A stretch of 51,692 nucleotides of DNA from Dolichospermum compactum NIES-806 (GCF_002368115.1 NZ_AP018316.1:1864186-1915877), one strand, 5' to 3'; shown: positions 1 to 9,210, counted from the first letter of the stretch. Notes: generated by a model from the letters alone, not told the origin. Made by a program: numbers and translations.

Positions 1-19
1 TTGCCCCTACGGAATTTTG

Positions 20-61
20 TCTGAATCAGGATGTCCAGGATTTAAGGATTAACAGGATGTG
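20..61 (+). repeat. Isolated copy of the 40-bp CAGGAT-type repeat
   Basis: This stretch begins TCTGAATCAGGATGTCCAGG and continues with further AGGAT words at about 9-nt spacing. It is the same repeat that fills the region from 21 to 24 kb in this window. No gene is visible between the window start and 164. What lies further left cannot be seen. Confidence 0.8.
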
Positions 62-163
62 ATTTTTCCCTCGTTCCCTGGCTCTGCCTCCACTATATTC
101 ACTGTATTTAAGGCAGAGCCTCAAACTCCCATTCCCAGCCGGAGTCTGGAAGTTCGATTATGT

Positions 164-673
164 TTAATTCTGCAAATTTACCTGTTTTACCAAATGTACC
201 AATTCTGGTAAAATCAGCTTTTCCATCCCCAGTCGCACAGCATTACTAGAACCAGGAAGAGAAAAAATGATTTTGCTTTGATAAACGCCGGCGACAGCAC
301 GAGAAGCCATAGCGCGAGAACCAATTTCTTGATAACTTAAAAACCGAAATAATTCCCCAAATCCGGGTAAAGTCTTTTCTAATAGCTTTTCTAAAGCATC
401 ATAAGTAGTATCCCTGGGAGCAATTCCCGTTCCTCCATTAAAAATCACAGCATTGATACGAGTATCTTCGCCCAAGGTTGTCATTTGGGATTGAATTTCT
501 TTAGGCTCATCTTTGATAATCTGATACAATGACACAGTGTGATCATCAGCTAAAAGTAGTTCTTTAATTAATTGACCACTTTTATCTGTATCTGGGGAAC
601 GGGTATCACTGACGGTAATCACCGCACAAGTTACAGAAACTTGCTGTGTATTGGGGTGTGGTTGAAATTCCAT
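164..673 (-). CDS. moaB: Molybdenum cofactor biosynthesis protein B (MoaB/Mog-type molybdopterin-binding fold)
   Basis: This 169-residue protein has the MoaB/MogA fold. It starts with the beta-strand TCAVITVSDTR, has the GGTGIAPRD substrate-loop motif in the middle, and ends with the SLPGSSNAVRLGM motif that shapes the pterin site. The family binds molybdopterin in the cytoplasm during cofactor synthesis. The exact step in cyanobacteria, adenylation or an accessory role, is not decided by the sequence. I chose the ATG at 671-673 (MEFQPH) because the upstream 21 codons are low-complexity sequence running into heptamer repeats. The gene lies 99 bp downstream of psb28 on the same strand, but the repeat-filled gap makes a tight operon unlikely. 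Confidence 0.85.
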   Translation of the reverse strand: MEFQPHPNTQQVSVTCAVITVSDTRSPDTDKSGQLIKELLLADDHTVSLYQIIKDEPKEIQSQMTTLGEDTRINAVIFNGGTGIAPRDTTYDALEKLLEKTLPGFGELFRFLSYQEIGSRAMASRAVAGVYQSKIIFSLPGSSNAVRLGMEKLILPELVHLVKQVNLQN

Positions 674-707
674 TATAGATGTTATATATTTTTTCCAGTC
701 AATGACA

Positions 708-768
708 ATTGGCAAATGGCAAATGACAAATGACAAATGACAACTGACAACTGACCACTGACTACTGA
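708..768. repeat. Short tandem heptamer repeats (STRR)
   Basis: Runs of AAATGAC and AACTGAC heptamers fill the gap between psb28 and the moaB-like gene. Such heptameric repeats are typical of heterocystous cyanobacterial intergenic DNA. Similar tracts occur here at about 8057-8078, 33402-33436, 34451-34480 and 34506-34550. Confidence 0.8.
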
Positions 769-772
769 CTAA

Positions 773-1108
773 TTAAGACTTGCTTAATCCTAGTCCATTT
801 TCTTCGGCGTAGCGATTCATGAACCGCATAAAACGATCCCATTCTTCATTAGACTTCATCACATAAATCGCTTCTAAGGATTCCGGTTTACCGTTGACAA
901 ATTTACCCTGAACCCCAGGAATCACGATTTCCCCTTCTTCGTCAATCAAATACAACCCGGTAACTTCATCTGTACCATCTTGTGCCAAGATGTCAGGATT
1001 GTTGAAGACAAACGTGGCTGTACCACTTTCCCCTTGTTTTGCTCTTGTCAACCGGACATCTGGAACTACTGTTTCTTCAATACCTCTAGCAAACTGAATT
1101 TTCGCCAT
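773..1108 (-). CDS. psb28: Photosystem II reaction centre protein Psb28
   Basis: This is an intact 111-residue Psb28, the usual family length. It begins MAKIQFARGIEE, carries the conserved VRLTRAK and FVFNNPD segments, and has the GLYLIDEEGEI hairpin region and a C-terminal EEWDRFMRFMNRYAEENGL helix. Psb28 binds the cytosolic face of CP47 in photosystem II assembly intermediates and assists biogenesis and repair. It is not a permanent subunit of the active complex. The ATG at 1106-1108 matches the normal family start. The gene is divergent from the alkaline phosphatase, with 79 bp between the start codons holding both promoters. Confidence 0.97.
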   Translation of the reverse strand: MAKIQFARGIEETVVPDVRLTRAKQGESGTATFVFNNPDILAQDGTDEVTGLYLIDEEGEIVIPGVQGKFVNGKPESLEAIYVMKSNEEWDRFMRFMNRYAEENGLGLSKS

Positions 1109-1187
1109 GATGAGTCAATTTAAAGTTTTGTGATCATTTTGTAATATTCTCTCATCATAAAGCAATTTCCTGACAGGCATTTCACGA

Positions 1188-2951
1188 ATGGTAATTAAAT
1201 CTAGTTCCCAATCCCGATTCAACCGCCGGTTACTGGCTACAGCGTTGATCATTGTAGTTGGTATATTCATCACTCTGACTAACCATTCTAGTGCCGCTAC
1301 ACCTGTCACCAAGACCAAAAACGTGATTCTGATGATTGGGGACGGTATGGGTTGGGAAATGGCTCGCGCTGGGGCTATGGCTAAAGGATATAATTACACT
1401 TCTGGTAAGGGGGAAGGACTGAGTTTTCAAACCCTAGATAATTATGCCCTGGCTACCACCTATGGTACTACAATTGCTCCTGGTAATGGAATTTTCAGCA
1501 CGGGTAACTCTGCGTTGTCTAACTCTAATCCGATTACAGGTGCTAGTCCGATGTTACCAGGGTTTAAATTCCAACCCCAATTTAATCCCGGAAATACACC
1601 GTCTGGAGGAGGTAAAAATCTTAATCCTAATGCGGTAGGTAATTTAGTGGGTTATGATCCTCAGCGCGGGGGAATAAATCCTTGGACACCGGGTAATGAT
1701 CCTGAGTATATTAAGTATAGTTATCCTGATTCTGCCAATACAGCAACTACTTTGTACACAGGAGTCAAAAGCTATAACAATGCTATTTCTGTGGATATAT
1801 TTGAAAAACCTTTAGAAACTATCCTCAAAACTGCGGCTGATCGTGGTAAATCTACTGGGATTGTCACTTCTGTTCCTGTAGATCATGCTACACCGGGTGC
1901 AGCAGCAGCAAACGTTAATCGTCGCAATAAATATGATGGTGATTATCCAACTTTAGATAATATTCTCCAGCAGGAACTTCGCATATATCAACCAACTGTA
2001 ATTTTAGGTGGTGGTCATCCGCTTACGGGTGCTAGTAGTCAACCTCTACCTACGGGTGTAGAACCGCCAACTAAGTTTGAATATATCAGGAAAACGACAT
2101 ATAAAGAGTTAAGCAAAAACCCTGATCAAAACCGTTATCAATATACATTTTTAGAACGAGGGAAAAATGCGGCTGATAAGTTAGCAACTACTGCGGCGAG
2201 ATTAGATCCAAATCAGGGCGATCGCTTGTTAGGATTATATGGAGCTAGGGGACAAGAGGGAAATCTCCCTGTAAGTACCGCTGACGGTGATTACAGTAAT
2301 ACAGGCTTGAGTATTTTTTCCCTGTTTGGTTCTCAAGGAAAAAACCCCGATACAGTTCGGCCTCTACTTGCGGGAGAAACCGATAAATCTTTTATTGCAA
2401 AAGAAATTAATGAAAATCCCACACTTGATGATTTAACCAAAGCAGCTTTAGCAGTTTTATCTAAGGACAAAGATGGATTTTGGTTAATGGTAGAAGGTGG
2501 TGATATTGATTGGGCTGCCCATGATGATAATTTAGATAATATGATCGGGACAGTGTTGGATTTTGATAAAGCTGTAAAAACAACAATTGACTGGATTAAA
2601 AATAACGGTGGTTGGGAAAATAATCTACTAATTGTCACCGCTGATCATGATCATTATCTCACTTTAAATCCCAATTTTTCTGAACTGCTAAAAGAAAAAG
2701 GTGCAGAAGCTTTAACTGCTGAATCTGATTCTATCAAAGCTGGTCATTTTTGGGGTTCTAATCCTAACATCAAATATGGTTGGGGAAATCATGCTAACCG
2801 TCCAGTTCCTGTTTATTATCAAGGTAAGGGTTCAGCAGTTTTAACTAATTCTGTCGGTAAGGGGTTTCAACTTTATGGTTATGATATTCCTGGTATTGGG
2901 GGTTTAGTAGACCAAATTCACATTTATCAGACTCAACGAAAAGCATTATAA
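1188..2951 (+). CDS. Alkaline phosphatase, PhoA-type, exported
   Basis: The 587-residue protein opens with a basic segment (RFNRRLL) and a hydrophobic stretch at about residues 15-35, an export signal. The mature part shows the alkaline phosphatase superfamily metal-site motifs: NVILMIGDGMGW near residue 45, the nucleophile region DSANTATTLYTGVKS near residue 180, PVDHATPGA, VEGGDIDWAAHD, TADHDH and a late GNHANRPVP histidine segment. It should release phosphate from phosphomonoesters in the periplasm. The twin-arginine pair is suggestive of Tat export but lacks a full consensus. No clear Pho box was recognised in the 79-bp upstream region. Start is the ATG at 1188. A palindromic hairpin at 2985 follows the stop codon. 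Confidence 0.9.
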   Translation: MVIKSSSQSRFNRRLLATALIIVVGIFITLTNHSSAATPVTKTKNVILMIGDGMGWEMARAGAMAKGYNYTSGKGEGLSFQTLDNYALATTYGTTIAPGNGIFSTGNSALSNSNPITGASPMLPGFKFQPQFNPGNTPSGGGKNLNPNAVGNLVGYDPQRGGINPWTPGNDPEYIKYSYPDSANTATTLYTGVKSYNNAISVDIFEKPLETILKTAADRGKSTGIVTSVPVDHATPGAAAANVNRRNKYDGDYPTLDNILQQELRIYQPTVILGGGHPLTGASSQPLPTGVEPPTKFEYIRKTTYKELSKNPDQNRYQYTFLERGKNAADKLATTAARLDPNQGDRLLGLYGARGQEGNLPVSTADGDYSNTGLSIFSLFGSQGKNPDTVRPLLAGETDKSFIAKEINENPTLDDLTKAALAVLSKDKDGFWLMVEGGDIDWAAHDDNLDNMIGTVLDFDKAVKTTIDWIKNNGGWENNLLIVTADHDHYLTLNPNFSELLKEKGAEALTAESDSIKAGHFWGSNPNIKYGWGNHANRPVPVYYQGKGSAVLTNSVGKGFQLYGYDIPGIGGLVDQIHIYQTQRKAL

Positions 2952-2984
2952 TTTAATTGAGGATTTAATTTAGGAATTTAGATC

Positions 2985-3007
2985 CCCGACTTCTTGGAGA
3001 AGTCGGG
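2985..3007. terminator. Hairpin downstream of the phosphatase gene
   Basis: A perfect 10-bp stem, CCCGACTTCT with AGAAGTCGGG around a TGG loop, lies 33 bp after the phosphatase stop codon. It lacks a strong T-tract, so it may be a dispersed palindrome as well as a 3-prime end. A related GATTC...GAATC hairpin lies at 31884-31913. Confidence 0.55.
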
Positions 3008-3048
3008 AATCTGTGCGTCTTTATTTATAGAAATAAGCTTTATAAGAA

Positions 3049-3407
3049 TTATTCTAGAGTCCAATCTTCAATGCTTAAATTAGGAACTTTGATAAAATCT
3101 TCGTAATTTTGAGTCACTACAATTGCTTGATTAACTAAAGCTATTGCAGCTATTCTTAGAGGGTGTTTGAAAAGTTATGGTTGATGTATCAAATATTTTT
3201 TACCCCACCCTAACCCTCCCCTTGTAAAGGGGAGGGAACTGGATTTTTATTGTTTCCCCCCTTTACAAGGGGGGACTAAGGGGGGTAGCAATGTGATGAA
3301 AATTACGGAATACCACTTTTCAAACATCCTCTAATACGTTGAATAATTTGATTATTTTCATATTGCAAAAGAGTCACGGTATTAGTATCAAGAATATAGA
3401 TGCTCAC
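3049..3407 (-). pseudogene. VapC-family PIN-domain toxin gene, disrupted by a MITE
   Basis: Reading leftwards from a GTG at 3405-3407, the sequence encodes MSIYILDTNTVTLLQYE, a PIN-domain N terminus with the first acidic residue in LDTN. The frame then meets a 173-bp element. Beyond the element the frame resumes as RIAAIALVNQAIVVTQNYED and ends with the FIKVPNLSIEDW tail typical of VapC. Together only about 60 residues remain, compared with about 130 normally, and the central catalytic region is absent. Removing the element with one TA copy joins the parts in frame, so an internal loss of about 60 codons must be separate from or linked to the insertion. The GTG overlaps the TGA stop of the upstream DUF4209 gene (GTGA). 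No VapB antitoxin gene is seen next to it. Confidence 0.85.
3159..3331. mobile_element. 173-bp MITE with 17-bp terminal inverted repeats, TA target duplication
   Basis: The left end GAGGGTGTTTGAAAAGT (3159-3175) and right end ACTTTTCAAACATCCTC (3315-3331) are inverted repeats with one mismatch. TA dinucleotides flank both ends (3157-3158 and 3332-3333), as expected for IS630/Tc1-type transposition. The interior contains two further palindromes of CCCTCCCC/GGGGAGGG and CCCCCCTT/AAGGGGGG type. It codes for nothing and sits inside the PIN-domain gene. Confidence 0.85.
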
Positions 3408-5377
3408 GCTGCATGATTCTCCTCTATAGAAGCTTCTTCCGCAACCATTTCTTCATCTAATTTACGCCGATTTATAGTTATTTCTTCGACAAATTCATCA
3501 AAAAATGGATCATGTTTGAACATACCAGTAAATTTGACTAAAGGGTTAGATTCTTCCACAATTTCTTGAGGTATTTCTATTCCTAAACCAAAGCATAGTC
3601 GCAATGTTACCCACCACAAGTAAGAGAAAATAGGACTAAAGAATTCATTATCATTAATTAAACCATGAGCCATGCGATTTCTTAAATTTGACCCGGATTT
3701 CTCTACTAATAAACCCTGAATCTCAAAAAGTGTATCTTCATCAAAAATTGAAGTAATTTGTGGATATTTACTAGGGAAAAGAGTTGTATTTAAATTGTTT
3801 TCTTGTTGAATACCATTATTTTTGTTGTCAATTCCAGAAGTTATCGCTCCTCGCTTCGAGAGTAGATAACGAACGGAGTTTTCAATTTGGGGAATTAAGA
3901 TATGAGTAGAAGTAATAAAATCTCCCATTAATCCAGCATAAAGACCTTTTGCAAATAAATATTCTCTTCCTGATGGTACAAAAAGGTTATTTGAAACTAG
4001 TGGAAGTAAGTCGGATTCTTTTATTTTGTGGTCTTCTGATTTTTGTATTATGTGTTCCGAAATAATTTGTTTTCTAGCTGGTTCAATAAAAGCCTGAGCG
4101 AAAATCTTTTGATATCCAATAGCCTCTACATACATTTCATACCTAATTACTTTTTCCTCGTCATTAAAGTTCTGACGCGCTACAAATTTACCCATCTCAT
4201 TCATTTTCACTATTGGGAAGAAACGGGATAATACTACATTTTCTTCTACCATTTTTTGCAGTTCAGAAACTTTAGGTGGAGTCGCTAAAACAGCCAAAGC
4301 TAATATTGCTTCTGGAAATTCTTTACCTTTAACCTGTGATCTAGCTAATTCTACTTCTTCACTAATATTAAACTCAGAAGAAATTGTTATTAACTCATTA
4401 GATGACTTTTGCTGATACTCAAGAAGACGTTTATGAATTTGCTCTAATTTATTTTTTATTACTGCTTTTTCCTCTTCTGTACCTTGGCTTTGTAACCTTT
4501 CAAATGCTTCAAAAGCTTTCTGTAAATCGTGTGATGCTTTGAAGTAAGGGGTTGGATGTTTAGTTAAAGAATCTTCAGATTCCTTGATGTAAGTTTCAGC
4601 GGCAGCCATTCTTGCTGTATATGCCTTTTCTACATTTTTTTCAATACGATGCCATTCTGCTTTAATTTTCCAGTAGTTTCGGACTTTATCCCATTCTTTA
4701 CTGAATTCTTGAAAAATTGCCCCTTTCTTAGCTAAATCAGAATATTTAGAAGTATTTAAAAGTTTGGTTTTCCGCAAAAGGTTTATGTTTTTTTCGTCTT
4801 GTAAAAGCTCATGCAGCTTTATTGATAGCCATAATGGATCTTCTCCTTGATAGCGATTTAAAACCTCGTCTATATATTCAATAACAATTTCTGGTTTATA
4901 ATTAATTTTGCGTGCTAACTTAAGCGATCTTTCTATCCTATCAACACAGTGAGTCCATTTTTGAGGATCTTCTAATTGTTTAGCAGATTCTAAATAAGCC
5001 TCAACTGCTAACTGCGCCATTTGGTAGTTACCATTTTTCACCCACAGAATATCAGCTACTCGTGCCTGAAGTTCTGGATCTGATATTTCAAGTGCAATTT
5101 CAGTTAAAAAGTTTAAATATTCTTCCGCGAGGTTGCTAAAAACTTCACCAAAAAACTCATCGTTTAATTCTGGATTGATTGCAGCACCGGTTACAAAGGC
5201 CAAAATTTCAAAAACAATCTGTTCTCTAATATTGACTACTGCTTCTGCTTGCTTTGCCTTATTCCAGAAAGTCATGTGATAGCTAAGACATTCTTTTCTC
5301 TCGCTGCTATTAACCACTTCTTTCCAGCCAGAGTTAATAAAATCTTGTTTAGTGAGAGGGGGGGTTAGAGGTAACAT
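3404..5377 (-). CDS. DUF4209 domain protein with HEPN-like R-x4-H motif
   Basis: The 657-residue protein has a long helical N-terminal part (residues 1 to about 440) and a C-terminal DUF4209 region recognisable from FVPSGREYLFAKGLYAGLMG and IPQIENSVRYLLSKRG. Within it, residues 566-571 read RNRMAH, matching the R-N-x3-H signature of HEPN ribonuclease domains, followed by the YLWWVTLRLC helix. HEPN proteins are often RNases in toxin-antitoxin and abortive-infection systems. Assigning that activity here is my inference. The ATG at 5375-5377 follows an AT-rich leader. The downstream partner is the broken PIN gene, joined by a GTGA stop-start overlap, which suggests the two were once translated together. 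Confidence 0.75.
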   Translation of the reverse strand: MLPLTPPLTKQDFINSGWKEVVNSSERKECLSYHMTFWNKAKQAEAVVNIREQIVFEILAFVTGAAINPELNDEFFGEVFSNLAEEYLNFLTEIALEISDPELQARVADILWVKNGNYQMAQLAVEAYLESAKQLEDPQKWTHCVDRIERSLKLARKINYKPEIVIEYIDEVLNRYQGEDPLWLSIKLHELLQDEKNINLLRKTKLLNTSKYSDLAKKGAIFQEFSKEWDKVRNYWKIKAEWHRIEKNVEKAYTARMAAAETYIKESEDSLTKHPTPYFKASHDLQKAFEAFERLQSQGTEEEKAVIKNKLEQIHKRLLEYQQKSSNELITISSEFNISEEVELARSQVKGKEFPEAILALAVLATPPKVSELQKMVEENVVLSRFFPIVKMNEMGKFVARQNFNDEEKVIRYEMYVEAIGYQKIFAQAFIEPARKQIISEHIIQKSEDHKIKESDLLPLVSNNLFVPSGREYLFAKGLYAGLMGDFITSTHILIPQIENSVRYLLSKRGAITSGIDNKNNGIQQENNLNTTLFPSKYPQITSIFDEDTLFEIQGLLVEKSGSNLRNRMAHGLINDNEFFSPIFSYLWWVTLRLCFGLGIEIPQEIVEESNPLVKFTGMFKHDPFFDEFVEEITINRRKLDEEMVAEEASIEENHAA

Positions 5378-5740
5378 AATTTAAATTTACTTGCTAATAA
5401 GTCTATTATGGGAAATATAGGAGAACTTAGGCGGTTTTACTGCTATCCCTATATTAACCCAATCTGGAAAAAATCGCCCTCGCCCCTAATTAACTGTTGG
5501 TAATAAATCTTACTTTCATCGCACTTTTTACCCCCAATTTAGCATAACGACGATAATCCAGGACTTAGATTTGAGTAATTTAAATTATTTATTACAGAAA
5601 ATAAAGAAAAATTACGGAATCGTCAATCAACCATCAGTTATCCTGTTCTAAGTCATTAGGAGATTAAATCAGGGGATCGCTTGCATAATTGTTCACAATT
5701 TGTTACAAAAATATAAAGAACTTCTAGAGACTAAAACCTA
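5378..5740. other. Divergent intergenic region, no gene seen
   Basis: This is 363 bp of AT-rich sequence between the divergent DUF4209 and DUF2993 genes. It must hold both promoters. No reading frame, RNA gene or named repeat was recognised in it. Confidence 0.6.
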
Positions 5741-6535
5741 ATGTTCGGCGGACTTACTGGTTTAACAGATACGAAAAGCACCGATTGGGGAGAGCGAATG
5801 CTCAACACAGTCGCCAGTCAAACGATTCGCCACCTGTTTACCCAGAGCGAGTCGGTAGAAGTCTTTGTGCGCTGCTATCCCTCCAGCAAACTGTTGCAAG
5901 GCAGCATTGATAGCTTTAAAATGAAGGGCTGCGGCTTAGTAATTCGTAAAGACTTCGCAGTAGAGGAAATGTCTTTTGAAACCGATGCAGTCGCCATTGA
6001 CTTCGGCTCGGTTTTAAGTGGTAAACTTACCCTCAAACAACCCACCCAGGCTGTAGCTCAGGTGATTCTATCAGAAGAAGGCATTAATCGGGCTTTTGAG
6101 TCAGAACTGGTGAAAAAGCGCCTGCTTAACCTTTCTGAACCCACTTTGATTGCCATATCTGGTGGCGAACCAATTTCTTTTACCGAAGTTGAGGTCAAGC
6201 TATTACCTGAAAATCGCTTGCATTTAGTAGCTAAAGCCGATTTAAACAACGGCGAACTCATACCACTAGGTATGACCATCGGTATCGGGATTGAAAGAAG
6301 AAGGCGGGTTTCTTTCAAAGAACCAAAGATTGAACTTGAGGGAGTTCCAGAAGCACAAAGAGAAATTTCCCAGACTTTAAGTGTGGCATTGGTAGAAATT
6401 TTGGATAATATGGTTGATTTAGATCGCTTTGATTTAGATGGGGTAAAAATGCGACTAAATCGTTTAGAAACAGAAGGTCAAAGATTGATTTTTAGTGGTT
6501 ATGCAGAAATAGAAAGAATTCCTCACAGTTCTTAA
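5741..6535 (+). CDS. DUF2993 (LmeA-like) family protein
   Basis: This 264-residue cyanobacterial DUF2993 protein shows the alternating beta-strand pattern of the family: a VEVFVRCYPSSKLLQG strand pair, then GSIDSFKMKGCGLVIRKDF and a long lipid-binding-type barrel. The family is related to mycobacterial LmeA, which binds phospholipid, and to proteins with a tubular lipid-binding fold. Its substrate in cyanobacteria is unknown. There is no signal peptide and no membrane segment, so a cytoplasmic or peripheral location is likely. It converges with ugd across a strong terminator hairpin. The start is the ATG at 5741. Confidence 0.8.
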   Translation: MFGGLTGLTDTKSTDWGERMLNTVASQTIRHLFTQSESVEVFVRCYPSSKLLQGSIDSFKMKGCGLVIRKDFAVEEMSFETDAVAIDFGSVLSGKLTLKQPTQAVAQVILSEEGINRAFESELVKKRLLNLSEPTLIAISGGEPISFTEVEVKLLPENRLHLVAKADLNNGELIPLGMTIGIGIERRRRVSFKEPKIELEGVPEAQREISQTLSVALVEILDNMVDLDRFDLDGVKMRLNRLETEGQRLIFSGYAEIERIPHSS

Positions 6536-6560
6536 CAATTCTAAAATTGAAAAAATTAAC

Positions 6561-6584
6561 GCCGCCTAGTTGACTCTGGGCGGC
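6561..6584. terminator. Bidirectional terminator between DUF2993 and ugd
   Basis: A GCCGCC/GGCGGC stem spans 6561-6584 with a 12-nt loop. It is preceded by an A-rich tract on the left and followed by AATTTAATTTTT, so it can end transcription from both converging genes. Confidence 0.75.
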
Positions 6585-6643
6585 AATTTAATTTTTATGG
6601 GGGGAGTCAGGAGAAAAAAGAAGAAAATCCCCCCCAGCCCCTT

Positions 6644-8035
6644 TTACCTTCCCACTCCTACATACTGAAATCCATGCCTGATCATGGTTTGGGGGTCAAG
6701 AAAATTACGACCATCAATCATGACAGCATGGTTCATCAATTTTGCCATTTTCCCATAGTCCAAAGTGCTGAACTGTTGCCATTCGGTGACAAGTACCAAA
6801 GCATCACAGCCATCTGCTAGTCTTTCCGCGTCGGTTTCTACTAACACACCGGAAAGACCATGACGCATTCCTGTTTGAGAAATAATGGGGTCGTAAGCCT
6901 TGACTTTTGCCCCCAGTCGGTTAAGTTGTTCAATCAACATGAGTGCCGGTGCGTCCCGTAAATCGTCTGTATCTGGTTTGAAGGTTAAACCGAGTAGTCC
7001 CACAGTTTTACCTTTGAGGATTTTTAAAGCTTGTTGGAGTTTTTCTAGGGCGATTAGGCGTTGACGTTCGTTAACACTGACAGCAGCTTTCATAAGTTGG
7101 GCTTCATAGCCATAATCATCAGCGGTGTGAATGAGGGCGGAAACATCTTTGGGGAAACATGAACCACCCCAACCAATACCAGCTTGTAAGAACTTGCTAC
7201 CAATGCGGGAATCTAAACCGATGCCTTTTGCTACTTGGGTAACATCCGCACCGACGCGATCGCATATATTAGCAACTTCATTAATAAAACTAATCTTGGT
7301 GGCTAAAAAGGCATTGGCCGCATATTTAATCATTTCTGCGGAACTGAGGTCTGTTACTAACACTGGAACGGAAGGTAAAGACTGATTAGCCCCAAATTTG
7401 CGTTCTATAATTGGTGCATATAATTCTTTCATCATGCCTGTGGCTTGTTGACTATTACCACCTAAGACAATCCGGTCAGGGTTAAATGTATCATAAACCG
7501 CTGAACCTTCCCTCAGAAACTCTGGATTACTGACTACATCAAACTGGTGAGCAATCTCCGATAATTTCTCCTCACTAGTTGTATCACCAGATGCCAATAA
7601 TGTTTTTTGACGTTCCGCAATTCCATCCACAACAATCATTCTTACCCAGTCGCCAGAACCAATAGGAACAGTAGATTTGTTCACAATGACCTTATAACCA
7701 CCATTGAGATTTTCACCAATACCACGAGCTACCGCTTCTACGTAGCGAGTATCACTTTCACCATTGGGTAAAGGAGGAGTTCCTACGGCAATAAACAGGA
7801 TTTGTCCATGATGAACACCAGCAGCGAGATCACTAGAAAATTGAATATTGCCACTATTAATAGCAGATTGCATAATTTCCGAAAGTCCTGGCTCAAAAAT
7901 CGGTGACTGCCCAGACTTCATTAATTTTACTTTTTCTTCGTTATTATCTATGCAAATTACATCATGGCCAATATGAGCCAAACAAGCACCTGTTACTAAA
8001 CCAACATAACCAGTACCAATTACGCAAACACGCAT
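6644..8035 (-). CDS. ugd: UDP-glucose 6-dehydrogenase
   Basis: The 463-residue enzyme oxidises UDP-glucose to UDP-glucuronate with two NAD+. It starts with the Rossmann motif MRVCVIGTGYVGLVTG, contains NKSTVPIGSG and NPEFLREGSAV, and has the catalytic cysteine C293 in WGGSCFPKDV. A C-terminal UDP-binding domain begins with GLTFKPDTDDLRDAPAL. The next gene upstream on the same strand encodes UDP-glucuronate decarboxylase, the following step, so the pair makes UDP-xylose for polysaccharides. An 80-bp gap containing heptamer repeats separates them. The start at 8033-8035 is the only one consistent with the nucleotide-binding motif. Confidence 0.95.
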   Translation of the reverse strand: MRVCVIGTGYVGLVTGACLAHIGHDVICIDNNEEKVKLMKSGQSPIFEPGLSEIMQSAINSGNIQFSSDLAAGVHHGQILFIAVGTPPLPNGESDTRYVEAVARGIGENLNGGYKVIVNKSTVPIGSGDWVRMIVVDGIAERQKTLLASGDTTSEEKLSEIAHQFDVVSNPEFLREGSAVYDTFNPDRIVLGGNSQQATGMMKELYAPIIERKFGANQSLPSVPVLVTDLSSAEMIKYAANAFLATKISFINEVANICDRVGADVTQVAKGIGLDSRIGSKFLQAGIGWGGSCFPKDVSALIHTADDYGYEAQLMKAAVSVNERQRLIALEKLQQALKILKGKTVGLLGLTFKPDTDDLRDAPALMLIEQLNRLGAKVKAYDPIISQTGMRHGLSGVLVETDAERLADGCDALVLVTEWQQFSTLDYGKMAKLMNHAVMIDGRNFLDPQTMIRHGFQYVGVGR

Positions 8036-8115
8036 TTTTAAAACCCCTGTTTTTTATAGTTGTCAGTTGTCAGTTGTGAATCAATGATTGGTGATAATTC
8101 AGGTAAAAAGTAATG

Positions 8116-9048
8116 CTAAACCTGTTGGAAACGTTGACGAAAATCTTCAATCATCAGTTTTAAACCATCTTGCAGAGGAATAGTGGGTTCCCAATCTAAC
8201 AAAGTCTGTGCCTTGGTGATATCGGGACGACGACGACGGGGATCATCAGCAGGTAGGGGTTCAAATTTAATTTCTGCATCTGGGTTAATCAGGTTTTGTA
8301 CAGCCTGAGCTAGTTCTAAAATCGTATATTCATCAGGATTCCCCAGATTTATAGGTCCTGTATGTTCACCATTCATTAATCGCATTAGCCCATTTACTAG
8401 GTCAGAAACGTAACAAAAGCTCCGGGTTTGTTGACCTTCACCATAAACAGTTAAAGGCATACCTCGTAATGCTTGCGCCACGAAATTGCTGACTACGCGC
8501 CCATCATTTTCCAACATTCTCGGTCCATAAGTGTTGAATATCCTGGCAACGCGAATCTCGACTTTATTCTCTCTGTAGTAGTCAAATGCCAGGGTTTCAG
8601 CCATTCTTTTGCCTTCATCATAACATGAGCGAATGCCAATGGGATTGACGCTGCCTCGATAATCTTCAGTCTGAGGATGAATTTCTGGATCTCCGTAAAC
8701 TTCGCTTGTAGAAGCTAATAAAAATCTGGCTTTAACCCGTTTAGCTAAACCTAACATATTGAGTGTACCAATGACGTTAGTTTTAACAGTTTTAATGGGG
8801 TTATACTGGTAATGCACAGGGGACGCTGGACAAGCCAGATGATAAACCTGATCCACTTCTAAGCGAATTGGTTCGGTAATGTCGTGACGAATCACTTCAA
8901 AATTAGGATTGTCTAACCAATGGAGGATATTATGTTTCTTTCCTGTGTAGAAATTGTCCAAACAAATGACTTCATGACCATCATTCATTAATCGGTCAAT
9001 CAGATGAGAGCCAATAAAACCAGCGCCGCCTGTCACTAAAATTCTCAT
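8116..9048 (-). CDS. UDP-glucuronate decarboxylase (UDP-xylose synthase), SDR family
   Basis: This 310-residue extended short-chain dehydrogenase starts MRILVTGGAGFIGSHL, binding NAD+. It has the catalytic YDEGK (Y-x3-K) motif after RSCYDEG and the family marker FNTYGPRM. It converts UDP-glucuronate to UDP-xylose and acts directly after Ugd. I chose the ATG at 9046-9048 because an AGAAGGA ribosome-binding site lies just upstream of it. A longer frame to 9090 adds 14 residues not found in the family and would contain that binding site. The two genes suggest a xylose-containing capsule, lipopolysaccharide or sheath polysaccharide. Confidence 0.92.
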   Translation of the reverse strand: MRILVTGGAGFIGSHLIDRLMNDGHEVICLDNFYTGKKHNILHWLDNPNFEVIRHDITEPIRLEVDQVYHLACPASPVHYQYNPIKTVKTNVIGTLNMLGLAKRVKARFLLASTSEVYGDPEIHPQTEDYRGSVNPIGIRSCYDEGKRMAETLAFDYYRENKVEIRVARIFNTYGPRMLENDGRVVSNFVAQALRGMPLTVYGEGQQTRSFCYVSDLVNGLMRLMNGEHTGPINLGNPDEYTILELAQAVQNLINPDAEIKFEPLPADDPRRRRPDITKAQTLLDWEPTIPLQDGLKLMIEDFRQRFQQV

Positions 9049-9210
9049 ATTTTTCCTTCTACTAACATCTACTTTCAGTATCCATATCATGCTGCTTTAT
9101 ATTACCCATATTGGCAACAAAAAAGCAGAGTTAATATAAATTTTGTGGATGGCTTTTAAGTTTGGTGTTAATTGCCTGCCAGATATTCTCTAATCAATAG
9201 GTTTATTTTG

